Source: an uncultured Lachnospiraceae bacterium (GTDB taxonomy: Bacteria; Bacillota; Clostridia; Lachnospirales; Lachnospiraceae). From it: a stretch of DNA of 64,000 nucleotides. This document shows positions 1 through 7,120 of this stretch, piece after piece. Below the pieces are notes generated by a model. That model had not been told where the DNA came from, searched no databases, and saw nothing but the letters and a program-made list of their open reading frames with translations. The translations under genes were made by a program, and so were the position numbers. Location: the NCBI GenBank assembly GCA_910585625.1, contig CAJUFQ010000016.1, positions 11,470-75,469 of the forward strand. The letters are read 5' to 3'. Every line of letters begins with the position of its first letter. Within the stretch, counting starts at the first letter, position 1.

Positions 1-540
1 CCTGTCCTTCGTCCTGTCATACTGGTAGGCATAAGCATTGTCCAACGCTTCATTCAGCGAATCCGCAAGCGCAAGGGCCGTCCCACTCGGCGCGTCCACT
101 TTCTGGTTATGGTGTTTTTCCACGATTTCCATGTCAAATCCTGCTGGGGCGAGAATCTTTGCCGCACGTTTCAGCAAGTCCAGCAGCATATTAATCCCTA
201 AAGACATATTGGCAGACTTCAGCACAGCCGTCTCCTTGGCGGCTTCCTCTACCCGGGCTAACTGCTGCTCGCTCAGCCCGGTCGTGCATAACACTACCGG
301 CAACTTGCGCGCCACACAGTAATCCAGCAGGCCGTCCATTGCCGGAGCTGCCGCAAAATCTACGACTACGTCCGCCTCCACATCACACTGCGCAATATCT
401 GCAAACACAGGATAGGCGTTTTCCAGCCCGGTATAAGGGTCGATGCCCGCCACAATCTCAATCTCTCCGTCCTCCCGGCAAATTCCTGAGATGACTTGTC
501 CCATCTTCCCATTACAGCCGTGCATAATCATTCTTACCAT
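1..540 (-). CDS. dapB: 4-hydroxy-tetrahydrodipicolinate reductase, C-terminus off window
   Basis: The reading frame runs from an ATG at 540 off the left edge, so about 180 N-terminal residues are present. It begins MVRMIMHGCNGKMGQ, the glycine-rich NAD(P)H-binding turn of DapB. Further on are VVDFAAAP, VVLCTTGLS and, near the edge, EKHHNQKVDAPSGTA, the family's substrate/catalytic motif with the paired histidines. DapB reduces the DapA product to tetrahydrodipicolinate on the way to meso-diaminopimelate and lysine. A GGGAGGAG ribosome-binding site precedes the start. It lies 109 bp downstream of dapA on the same strand, so the two are probably co-transcribed. Only the missing C-terminus limits the call. 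Confidence 0.95.
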   Translation of the reverse strand, partial: MVRMIMHGCNGKMGQVISGICREDGEIEIVAGIDPYTGLENAYPVFADIAQCDVEADVVVDFAAAPAMDGLLDYCVARKLPVVLCTTGLSEQQLARVEEAAKETAVLKSANMSLGINMLLDLLKRAAKILAPAGFDMEIVEKHHNQKVDAPSGTALALADSLNEALDNAYAYQYDRTKDR

Positions 541-649
541 CGTTTTCTCCTCCCGGATGTATAATTTGACCCCGCTGCCGCTGCAGCAGGGTCAGTGACG
601 AAGCGGCTTTGGGCTGCCAACCATACAACAACCCAAAGTCCCGTTAAAA

Positions 650-1537
650 TTATTTTATCAGTCCAAAACTTTGCATCGCCTGTCTGAGCTTCTCCAGGCT
701 CTCGGGCTCCATATCGCTAAGAGGCGCCCGCAAAGAACCAACCTCCCAGCCCATAAGGTTTAAGGCCGCTTTTACAGGGATTGGGTTCACTTCACAAAAC
801 AGCGCATCTACGAGTGAGAGCGCTTTGCACTGCATCTTAAGCGCTTCCTGCTGATTCCCATTCAGATAATTCATGACCATGTCATGCGTGAACTTCGGCG
901 CCACATTGGAAAGTACAGAAATCACGCCAATCCCGCCGCAGGCTAGCAACGGGATTACCTGGCCGTCTTCACCGGAATACAAATCAAAATCGCCCTGCGT
1001 CTGCTCCAGCAGGCGCAAGGTGTATGAAATGTCCCCCACAGCGTCCTTCATGCCCACAATATTCTCCACATTGCGCGATAATTCCGCCGCTGTCTCCGGC
1101 GCAATCTTACACCCGGTCCTTCCCGGCACATTATATAAGATTATCGGAAGATCCACATTTTGGGCAATCTCCGTATAATGGCTTGCCAGCCCTTTCTGCG
1201 TCGCCTTATTATAATAAGGCGTCACCACAAGGAGGCCGTCCGCCCCCGCCTGCTGTGCCTGGCGGGACAAATATACTGCCGTCCTCGTGCAGTTGGAACC
1301 GGTTCCTGCAATCACCGGAATCCGTTTGCCGACAATGGAAACAGCTGCCCGGATAACCTCAATATGCTCTTCCTCCGTAAGCGTCGACGCCTCTCCCGTA
1401 GTCCCCGTAATGATGATGCTGTCTGTCTCATTTTTAATCTGGTCTTCCAAAAGCTCTGCCAATTTATCATAATTCACTTCCAGATTTTCGTTCATCGGCG
1501 TTACAAGCGCAACGCCTGCTCCCTTGAAAATTGCCAT
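650..1537 (-). CDS. dapA: 4-hydroxy-tetrahydrodipicolinate synthase
   Basis: This 295-residue protein has the usual DapA length and TIM-barrel signature. Visible are the GTTGE substrate loop near residues 45-49, LYNVPGRTG with the proton-relay tyrosine (about Y135), and VGMKDAVGD with the Schiff-base lysine (about K164). It condenses pyruvate with aspartate semialdehyde, the first committed step to DAP and lysine. I chose the ATG at 1537 (MAIFKGAG) because AAGGAGG lies directly upstream; the frame stays open to 1618, but that stretch overlaps the leader hairpin. A good promoter lies at 1609-1637. dapB follows on the same strand. Confidence 0.96.
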   Translation of the reverse strand: MAIFKGAGVALVTPMNENLEVNYDKLAELLEDQIKNETDSIIITGTTGEASTLTEEEHIEVIRAAVSIVGKRIPVIAGTGSNCTRTAVYLSRQAQQAGADGLLVVTPYYNKATQKGLASHYTEIAQNVDLPIILYNVPGRTGCKIAPETAAELSRNVENIVGMKDAVGDISYTLRLLEQTQGDFDLYSGEDGQVIPLLACGGIGVISVLSNVAPKFTHDMVMNYLNGNQQEALKMQCKALSLVDALFCEVNPIPVKAALNLMGWEVGSLRAPLSDMEPESLEKLRQAMQSFGLIK

Positions 1538-1551
1538 GCAAATATCCTCCT

Positions 1552-1580
1552 TAAAAAGCCGACTACTAATGAGCCGGCTT
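1552..1580 (-). terminator. terminator-like hairpin in the dapA leader
   Basis: On the minus strand AAGCCG (1580-1575) pairs with CGGCTT (1561-1556) across a 13-nt loop, followed by a run of five T and then immediately the dapA ribosome-binding site. It could be the terminator of the upstream cobO-like gene. However, a good promoter (1609-1637) lies between cobO and this hairpin, so dapA transcripts would have to read through it. That makes a leader attenuator possible. Confidence 0.5.
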
Positions 1581-1608
1581 ATAATCCTGAAATTCTTCAA
1601 CTGAAAAC

Positions 1609-1637
1609 AATATAGCATTTTCCTTCCATAAAGTCAA
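1609..1637 (-). promoter_or_regulatory. dapA promoter
   Basis: On the minus strand a TTGACT -35 (1637-1632) is followed by a 17-nt spacer and a TATATT -10 (1614-1609). Both elements match the sigma-A consensus at five of six positions. Transcription would start near 1602 and give a leader of about 65 nt containing the hairpin at 1556-1580. Confidence 0.7.
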
Positions 1638-1664
1638 CCACGATTAAAAGAATTCCTGATAAAT

Positions 1665-2159
1665 TTATAACAATGGCTCACGTTCATGGATTTCATATAT
1701 CTTACCTATATATTTGTCCAGGCCTTCGCCCACTGCTCTCCCGGTGAAGATAATCTCTGTATCTTCGGATGCTGCCCCCAGCAGGGACTCCATATCCTCT
1801 TCGGATACCATCTGGTTAGCGAGGACTCCTAAAAACTCATCCAGGATCAGAAGGCTGCATTCTCCCGTCACCAAAACCTTACGGGCAAAATTGAATCCGT
1901 TGCGGATATTGATTGCCTCCTCTTCCTGTTCCTCTCTGGATAATTCCACAAAATTTTTCTCCGATTTCGCAAAGCTGAAAAACTTCACTTCCGGCTCCAG
2001 CCTCCGCAGGAACTCTACTTCATCTTCCCGTTTTCCTTTGAGAAACTGGATGATAATAGCGCATCCTCCCTGCCCTGCAGCCTGTACTGCACATCCAAGC
2101 GCTGCTGTTGTCTTACCTTTTCCTTCTCCGCAATAAACAGTAACCTTTTCCTTACACAT
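1665..2159 (-). CDS. cobO: cob(I)yrinic acid a,c-diamide adenosyltransferase, CobO/BtuR family
   Basis: This 164-residue protein begins MCKEKVTVYCGEGKGKTTAALG. The GEGKGKTT P-loop and the C-terminal stretch TGRAVGEGLDKYIGKIYEI are typical of the CobA/CobO/BtuR ATP:corrinoid adenosyltransferases, and LLILDEF supplies the Walker B-like segment. The enzyme adds the adenosyl group to cobalt in corrinoids during B12 synthesis or salvage. No other B12 gene is nearby, which favours salvage or supply to a local B12 enzyme over a biosynthetic operon (inference). Clostridial paralogues of this compact form are common and some may have other partners. Confidence 0.88.
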   Translation of the reverse strand: MCKEKVTVYCGEGKGKTTAALGCAVQAAGQGGCAIIIQFLKGKREDEVEFLRRLEPEVKFFSFAKSEKNFVELSREEQEEEAINIRNGFNFARKVLVTGECSLLILDEFLGVLANQMVSEEDMESLLGAASEDTEIIFTGRAVGEGLDKYIGKIYEIHEREPLL

Positions 2160-2234
2160 GCCGTTTTCCTTTCTCTTTCACAAAAAGCTTTTCTTAAAAT
2201 ACCACAAAGCTCTGGAAAATGCAACTAACAGTTG

Positions 2235-2332
2235 GTTCCCCATTTCTTAAATTCCATAGTACCAATAGAGCTGTATTCGTGCGACAGTCCCCTTTTGCTA
2301 CTAAAATACCAGTTACTATAAAAATGGGGAAC
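2235..2332. repeat. 98-bp inverted-repeat element
   Basis: GTTCCCCATTT at 2235-2245 is matched by its exact reverse complement at 2322-2332, and weaker complementarity continues inward (ATAGTACC against GGTATTTTAG). The element fills the gap between the CobO-like gene and the SSB-like gene. It has no useful reading frame and no clear T-tract at either end. It could be a decayed MITE or a processing hairpin. Confidence 0.5.
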
Positions 2333-2401
2333 TCAAAACAGCCAGACACAAGGCTATCGAGGAAAATCATGCGAAAGCACACATGAACCCATCAAGGTAC
2401 A

Positions 2402-3025
2402 TCATAAATATTCTATTTTGCTGACAGATACTTCATAGGCTACCCGATGCTCCACTTCTGTCTCAGAAAGCTTCTTTACATATTCGCGGCTCTGGATGCG
2501 CCCATATACTTGTACATGGCCGCCAATCTCAAACCCAGAGGCAAATCTGGCGTTCCTTCCCCAACAGATGCAAGGTATGTAATCTGACTTTCCGTAAGAA
2601 CGGTTTACAGCAATCAGGAGATCTGCGATTTCCCTTCCCAACGGCGTTTTCCGGTAAATCGGCTCCTTGCAGATATAGCCGTCAAGGAAAATCTGATTGC
2701 TCTTCTCCCCTTCCGGAATCTCATCCACAAATTCCATCTCCCGTACAAAAACAGAAAGGACAAGGCGGTTCTTTTTCTCCTCATGCCGGTTATAGGAGCG
2801 GAATTGGCCATCCACCCGGATATACTGCCCAATATAGCTGCTCTGCGTGTCTATCAGGCGTTCCGAAATCATCATAGGAATCACGTCTGCAAAATTGCTC
2901 AGACGGTTCACAGACACCTCCACCATGTAAAAGCCCTCCCCAAAGACTTCGTGGCTGTACTGAAAATCAGAAATGATTTCCCCCGTAATAGTAACTTGAT
3001 TGTTTTCAAATATTTTATCTGCCAT
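2402..3025 (-). CDS. single-stranded DNA-binding-like protein with two OB-like halves
   Basis: This 207-residue protein carries two SSB/OB-like segments. The first is about residues 7-90 (NNQVTITGEIISDF ... YIRVDGQFRSYN). The second is about residues 108-205 (NQIFLDGYICKEPIYRKTPLGREIADLLIAVNR ... HVQVYGRIQSREY), and it matches the bacterial SSB pattern of strand, 'cKePiyR-tp-G' turn, 'l-iAvnR', 'i-ciaWg'. Canonical SSBs have one OB fold and an acidic DDDIPF-like tail; here there is a duplication and no acidic tail. It is therefore probably an accessory paralogue, not the housekeeping Ssb. The ATG at 3025 is preferred because a GGGGA Shine-Dalgarno sits upstream; the frame stays open to 3061. 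Confidence 0.8.
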   Translation of the reverse strand: MADKIFENNQVTITGEIISDFQYSHEVFGEGFYMVEVSVNRLSNFADVIPMMISERLIDTQSSYIGQYIRVDGQFRSYNRHEEKKNRLVLSVFVREMEFVDEIPEGEKSNQIFLDGYICKEPIYRKTPLGREIADLLIAVNRSYGKSDYIPCICWGRNARFASGFEIGGHVQVYGRIQSREYVKKLSETEVEHRVAYEVSVSKIEYL

Positions 3026-3187
3026 GAATGTTAGTTCCCCTTTCGTATATCGATGGCACATCGATGAAGTAAAATTTTTCTAAAAGGATATCATTGCCTC
3101 CCTGAAAATATTCGCACTTCGTGTCGACAGCACGATACATCTGTCCCGCTGTCCCTAATGCCTTATATGCAGTTTATGGTACTTCAC

Positions 3188-3216
3188 TTTACGGAAAACA
3201 GGAATTGCGTTATAAT
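3188..3216 (+). promoter_or_regulatory. promoter upstream of cyclophilin gene
   Basis: TTTACG at 3188-3193, a 17-nt spacer and a perfect TATAAT at 3211-3216. A second candidate lies just downstream, TTGGCA (3242-3247), 16 nt, TATTAT (3264-3269). Either or both could drive the peptidyl-prolyl isomerase gene starting at 3314. Confidence 0.55.
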
Positions 3217-3313
3217 AGGACCTACGGAGAGATACCATGATTTGGCATAAAGATTCTCTCTGGTATTATAAATGCATGTTTAAAGAATATTTTAGAAAAG
3301 AGGTACAAAGACT

Positions 3314-3835
3314 ATGGCGCAAAATCCAGTAGTGACATTCGAAATGCAAAACGGGGACATCATGAAAGCAGAGCTTTACCCTGAAATTGCCCCCAACACA
3401 GTCAATAACTTCATCAGCCTGGCGGGCAAAGGATATTATGACGGCCTCTGCTTCCACCGTGTCATCAAAGGCTTCATGATTCAGGGCGGATGCCCCGATG
3501 GAACTGGCACCGGCGGCCCCGGCTACAGCATCCGGGGAGAATTCTCCCAGAACGGGTTCACCAACGATTTAAAGCACAGCGCAGGCGTTCTCTCCATGGC
3601 GCGCACCATGATGCCGGATTCCGCAGGCTCCCAGTTCTTCATCATGCATAAAGACTCCCCCCATTTAGACGGCGCTTATGCCGCTTTCGGTAAGATTACA
3701 GAAGGGATGGAGCATGTCGACAAGATTGCAGAAACTGACACTGATTACTCAGACCGCCCCATGGAGCCGCAGGAAATGAAGAAAGTCACTGTGGAGACCT
3801 TCGGCGTAACTTACCCAGAACCGGAAACCTGTTAA
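3314..3835 (+). CDS. cyclophilin-type peptidyl-prolyl cis-trans isomerase
   Basis: This 173-residue cytoplasmic protein has the compact bacterial PpiB organisation. It contains ELYPEIAPNTVNNFISLA, the FHRVIKGFMIQGG active-site block with the catalytic arginine, GEF, LSMARTMMPDSAGSQFFI and AFGKITEGM. There is no signal peptide, so it should act on cytosolic folding clients by proline isomerisation. The start has AGAGG upstream. It is convergent with the MinD-like gene, with three imperfect repeats between them. Confidence 0.95.
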   Translation: MAQNPVVTFEMQNGDIMKAELYPEIAPNTVNNFISLAGKGYYDGLCFHRVIKGFMIQGGCPDGTGTGGPGYSIRGEFSQNGFTNDLKHSAGVLSMARTMMPDSAGSQFFIMHKDSPHLDGAYAAFGKITEGMEHVDKIAETDTDYSDRPMEPQEMKKVTVETFGVTYPEPETC

Positions 3836-3847
3836 TAGAATTTACAG

Positions 3848-3970
3848 TCAGGCGGCCGGCCCTGCCAGCCATTTTAACAGAGATTACGGCCAGACGACCA
3901 CTCTGCCAGCTTTTGCGGCAGAAATTATAATCAGGCGACCAGCCCTGCCAGCCTCAGCAGCAGATTGGTC
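3848..3970. repeat. three imperfect tandem repeats of about 41 bp
   Basis: Units begin at 3848, 3890 and 3931, each with a core resembling TCAGGCGACCAGCCCTGCC. Units 1 and 3 share about 21 of 23 bases of the core; unit 2 is more diverged. They fill the gap between the convergent cyclophilin and MinD-like genes. The third unit starts exactly at the stop codon of the minus-strand gene and encodes its C-terminal residues. Confidence 0.6.
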
Positions 3971-4782
3971 GTCCTGGCCAGTTCTTTCCCAAACTCTGAT
4001 TCCACTTCCGCCCCATCCCCATTGACATAACGCCTGACACCGCTTTCAATCCTGCCCATCTGATCTGCTGCATGAAGCTGCGGGTTAAAGGGGATGGCTC
4101 CCAGCCTATCCTCTTCTACCCGGTAAACGCGCTGCAGATTCTTGCGGGTATAAAGGGCATCGCCAAAATATTTACCGAGCAGGAAAAAGACCTTACCTTT
4201 ATAATCCGGCCGATTGCTGTAAAATTCCCCAATGGCCTCCGCCTCCTGATCCATGTTCAGCACACAGACGTCTGCTTCCCGGAACACTTTCTTCGCATAA
4301 TCGTCCTGCCTGCTGCTGCAGTCAATAAAGACGGCATCAAAATAAGAATCCACTGCATCCATGACACGTTCCATACGCCTGAACTGATAATCCTGATACC
4401 ACCATTCATGTTCCTTCCTCATGCTGGCCGGCAGACAGTACATCCTGTCCTTCACTATCTGGCGCATATTTGCCTTAACCAACCTCTCCGTAAGATCCTG
4501 CGGGCATTCTTTCCGCAGCAGGCATTCCAGTCCGCTAGTCAAGAAAAATTCCTGCGTTTCTGCCGCAAGTATTCCTTCCCGCCCAAACTGTTCCACCTCT
4601 TCAGGCACCCCAAAGGCCTTCCTGCCCTTCTCAAAAAACTTCCGCTCAAGCTTATCGTCATGGTATCCTCCGGAAACCACAGCAACAGACAAGGGATGAA
4701 GCCAGACTGCCGCACAAGCAATCACCGCAAGGTTAAACGATGTGCCTACTTCTTTCTGTTCGCTCCAAAATGCTATTTTCAT
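3931..4782 (-). CDS. MinD/ParA-like protein with degenerate P-loop
   Basis: This 283-residue protein begins MKIAFWSEQKEVGTSFNLAVIA. The position and surroundings match the deviant Walker A of the ParA/MinD/CpaE superfamily (KGGxGKT-x-NLA), but the sequence reads QKEVGTSF, so the second, phosphate-binding lysine is replaced by Thr. A later segment, FDAVFIDCSSRQDDYAKKVFREADVCVLNMDQE, matches the Walker A' region (D in 'viiD') and following strands of the fold. It may be a TadZ/CpaE-like pseudo-ATPase. No Tad pilus genes are adjacent. The start at 4782 has AGGAGAGG; an upstream in-frame codon at 4812 lacks one. Function unknown. Confidence 0.7.
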   Translation of the reverse strand: MKIAFWSEQKEVGTSFNLAVIACAAVWLHPLSVAVVSGGYHDDKLERKFFEKGRKAFGVPEEVEQFGREGILAAETQEFFLTSGLECLLRKECPQDLTERLVKANMRQIVKDRMYCLPASMRKEHEWWYQDYQFRRMERVMDAVDSYFDAVFIDCSSRQDDYAKKVFREADVCVLNMDQEAEAIGEFYSNRPDYKGKVFFLLGKYFGDALYTRKNLQRVYRVEEDRLGAIPFNPQLHAADQMGRIESGVRRYVNGDGAEVESEFGKELARTTNLLLRLAGLVA

Positions 4783-4987
4783 TGGATTCCTCTCCTTTAT
4801 CGGAGGGAACACGTTACAACCCGATGCCTCTTCTCATATTAAGTTCTTATTCGTATTGTTCGCTTTATCTTTGGGATTTCTGCACAGATTCCGTGCCGAC
4901 TTCATTCATGTTCAAACGACTGTATGCAACAAAAGATATGCTTATAATACATAATTATCCTGGAATTGTAAACCCTTTTACCGGAGT

Positions 4988-5022
4988 TTATAAAAATTTT
5001 AGGGACAGCCCGACCGCTGTCC
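4988..5022 (-). terminator. terminator of the amidase-SPOR gene
   Basis: Seven bases of minus strand, GGACAGC (5022-5016), pair with GCTGTCC (5009-5003) over a six-base loop, followed by CTAAAATTTTTATAA. It starts 7 bp after the amidase stop codon. Confidence 0.7.
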
Positions 5023-5028
5023 GCTTCC

Positions 5029-5787
5029 CTATAGCGTCACAACCAGGGTGTCATACCCCTCTTGCCGAAGCTGATCCTGGAGTGATTTTGCCTCCTCCAA
5101 CGTAGGTTCACGCCCCACAATCACTGCAATATAAGGGTCATCCTCACGCAGCGCCACGAAATACCCTTGGCTCTCCAGCTGCTCTTTGAGATACTGTGCA
5201 TTAGATTCGTGACGGAACAGCCCTACCTGCACCCCATACCTTTTAGGGGTATTTTCCAGAGGGATCGCCTGTTCTACGCCCCCCACAATGGCGTCCACCA
5301 TTTCGTCAAAACGCTCATCAAACATCTGGTTATCCATATCATGGTTGATGAAACCAAGCTCCATCAGGACAGCCGGCATCTGCGTCCGCCTCAGCACTAC
5401 CAGGCCGGGACGTTCCACCACGCCTAAATCCTTAAACCCGAAATCCACTAGTTTCTGATTAATGTCCTCCCCGACGCGCGCAGCCTCCGTATCCGCCGCA
5501 TAGACCAACGCCTGTGTCCCATTGTAAGTATTAGGGGTGATTCCCGAATTCCGGTGGAAGGATATGAAATAATCTGCGCCGGAACGGTTGGCTATATTCG
5601 CTTTCTCTATCGGTGAATCGTAACGATCCGTAGTCCTTGTGTACAGCACATTGTATCCTGCGTCTTCGAGCTTCTGCCCTACCGCAAGCGTAACGCGCAG
5701 CGTATCATCTTTTTCTTTCCTTCCCTGATAGGAAGCCCCATTATCATAACCGCCATGCCCGGCATCCAAAATAATAGTCGCAGCCAT
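5029..5787 (-). CDS. N-acetylmuramoyl-L-alanine amidase (Amidase_3) with C-terminal SPOR domain
   Basis: This 252-residue protein has an Amidase_3 domain at about residues 1-175, with zinc ligands recognisable in ILDAGHGGYDNGA (His), SFHRNSG (His) and the catalytic LMELGFINH (Glu). A SPOR peptidoglycan-binding domain follows at about residues 183-252 (YGVQVGLFRHESNAQYLKEQL ... YDTLVVTL). There is no signal peptide. This layout and length match Bacillus CwlC, a mother-cell amidase that accumulates in the cytoplasm and digests the wall at the end of sporulation. That role is inferred here from architecture and the presence of spore genes at 59-60 kb. The ribosome-binding site is GGAGGAG. Confidence 0.9.
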   Translation of the reverse strand: MAATIILDAGHGGYDNGASYQGRKEKDDTLRVTLAVGQKLEDAGYNVLYTRTTDRYDSPIEKANIANRSGADYFISFHRNSGITPNTYNGTQALVYAADTEAARVGEDINQKLVDFGFKDLGVVERPGLVVLRRTQMPAVLMELGFINHDMDNQMFDERFDEMVDAIVGGVEQAIPLENTPKRYGVQVGLFRHESNAQYLKEQLESQGYFVALREDDPYIAVIVGREPTLEEAKSLQDQLRQEGYDTLVVTL

Positions 5788-5911
5788 AGCTCCTCCATAG
5801 TTTTTCTTTTATACTATGCAGGGAAAAAATTTTTGTTCGCCTGGCATTCTGACATCAAAAATGCTGACGGCTGCAAGGTCTGTTTCTATCCGCCCCTTTC
5901 TGTCAATCCTT

Positions 5912-7108
5912 TTATTCCTCGTTCATATGCCCTGTACGGGTTTGCCTCATGCTTGCCCTGACCATCAGCCTTTCTTTCATTAGCCATATTGCCGCCAATG
6001 CCAGCATAATAACAGACACTCCCATAGAAATCATCAAACACCATGCGATACCATCAAAGCTGTTTCCTCCAAAACGATATACTTCATTTAAGGTATAAAA
6101 ATCCGCGCTTCCTGCTAATCTTAAAGGCAAAAAATTCGCAAAACAGTGATTAACTTCAAACTGCGCCATCTTCTCCATTACAAATAACAATAACCAGAAA
6201 AAACAGATAATTGCACTCCCCATCATAATTCTTTCTGCCATGGCTGAAATCAGAACTGTCAAGGCCACTACAAAAACAAGCGTTACATATCCTCGCAGAC
6301 AATTTATCAGGAACTGTTCCCAGTAAGTTATTGTATATGTAGAAAAGAAGGTATCTGCATTACTCTGTATTAACTCCCCGCTGCCTTCAAAACCAAACGG
6401 AAGCATTTTGATAACAAAATAACAAACAACTGCTGACAGATAAAACACACTCCCCATCATAAAAGCGGAAACAAACCGTGCTAATATAAGCCGCTTCTTT
6501 CCATTTCTTGCCGAACTGGTAAGTTCTTTCATTTTATTCTGAGTATCATCAGCAAATAGTGGCATAACCAAAACTGATATCATAAATAATACCAATGGAA
6601 TAAATTTTCCCATATCACGGTTTAATACTTTCCATCCCTCTGCATACCCTATTGTAAGTCTGGTAAGTTTTCCCGCCCTTTCCAGAAACCCTTCCTTTTC
6701 TTTTTCTGTATAAGTAAAATGACTGCTCTCATCCAATCTTCGTAAAATTATCCTCAAACGGCTTTCCAGGAACCGATTAATTTCTTTATCAGATAATTCT
6801 TTTGCCGTCCTGTCTGAGTAATTCATTTTTACAAGCTTCTCTATATTAGTTTCATCGACATAGACAGCTTCTCCATTCTCCCGCTGCATGGCTATCGCCT
6901 GCTCTATATCAATACGTGACGTATTTTCTTTTCCATGTTTTAGATTTTCTAACCCGCTTGCCACATAACCATTATAATTCCACAATTCGTAACTGTTTAG
7001 CGCCTGATAGCTGCTGTTTACGGATAACAGCACAACCACCGCAAAGAAAACCAGCGTCATGAAAGATTTTACGATTCTCTTGCTTTCCACCCTGATCATC
7101 GCTTTCAT
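5912..7108 (-). CDS. ABC-2 type permease subunit (second of two)
   Basis: This 398-residue membrane protein has an N-terminal hydrophobic segment (SFMTLVFFAVVVLLSVNS), an extracytoplasmic loop of about 140 residues, then five hydrophobic stretches from about residue 170 on (LVLFMISVLVMPLF, SVFYLSAVVCYFVI, YVTLVFVVALTVLISAM, AIICFFWLLLFVM, ISMGVSVIMLALAAIWLM). This is the pattern of ABC-2 exporters of the antibiotic-resistance/lantibiotic-immunity type. It immediately follows the paralogous permease and belongs to the operon ATPase-lipoprotein-permease-permease. I chose the ATG at 7108 (MKAMIRVESK), with GGTGG upstream; an in-frame GTG at 7120 is an alternative. Substrate unknown. Confidence 0.82.
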   Translation of the reverse strand: MKAMIRVESKRIVKSFMTLVFFAVVVLLSVNSSYQALNSYELWNYNGYVASGLENLKHGKENTSRIDIEQAIAMQRENGEAVYVDETNIEKLVKMNYSDRTAKELSDKEINRFLESRLRIILRRLDESSHFTYTEKEKEGFLERAGKLTRLTIGYAEGWKVLNRDMGKFIPLVLFMISVLVMPLFADDTQNKMKELTSSARNGKKRLILARFVSAFMMGSVFYLSAVVCYFVIKMLPFGFEGSGELIQSNADTFFSTYTITYWEQFLINCLRGYVTLVFVVALTVLISAMAERIMMGSAIICFFWLLLFVMEKMAQFEVNHCFANFLPLRLAGSADFYTLNEVYRFGGNSFDGIAWCLMISMGVSVIMLALAAIWLMKERLMVRASMRQTRTGHMNEE

Positions 7109-7120
7109 GTTCCTCACCAC

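Noticed and set aside
1538..1664. Lysine riboswitch before dapA
   Set aside because: The leader of about 65 nt is far too short and lacks the five-helix L-box core.
4072..4842. 256-codon plus-strand frame
   Set aside because: Antisense to the MinD-like gene, which has the better start, ribosome-binding site and fold motifs.
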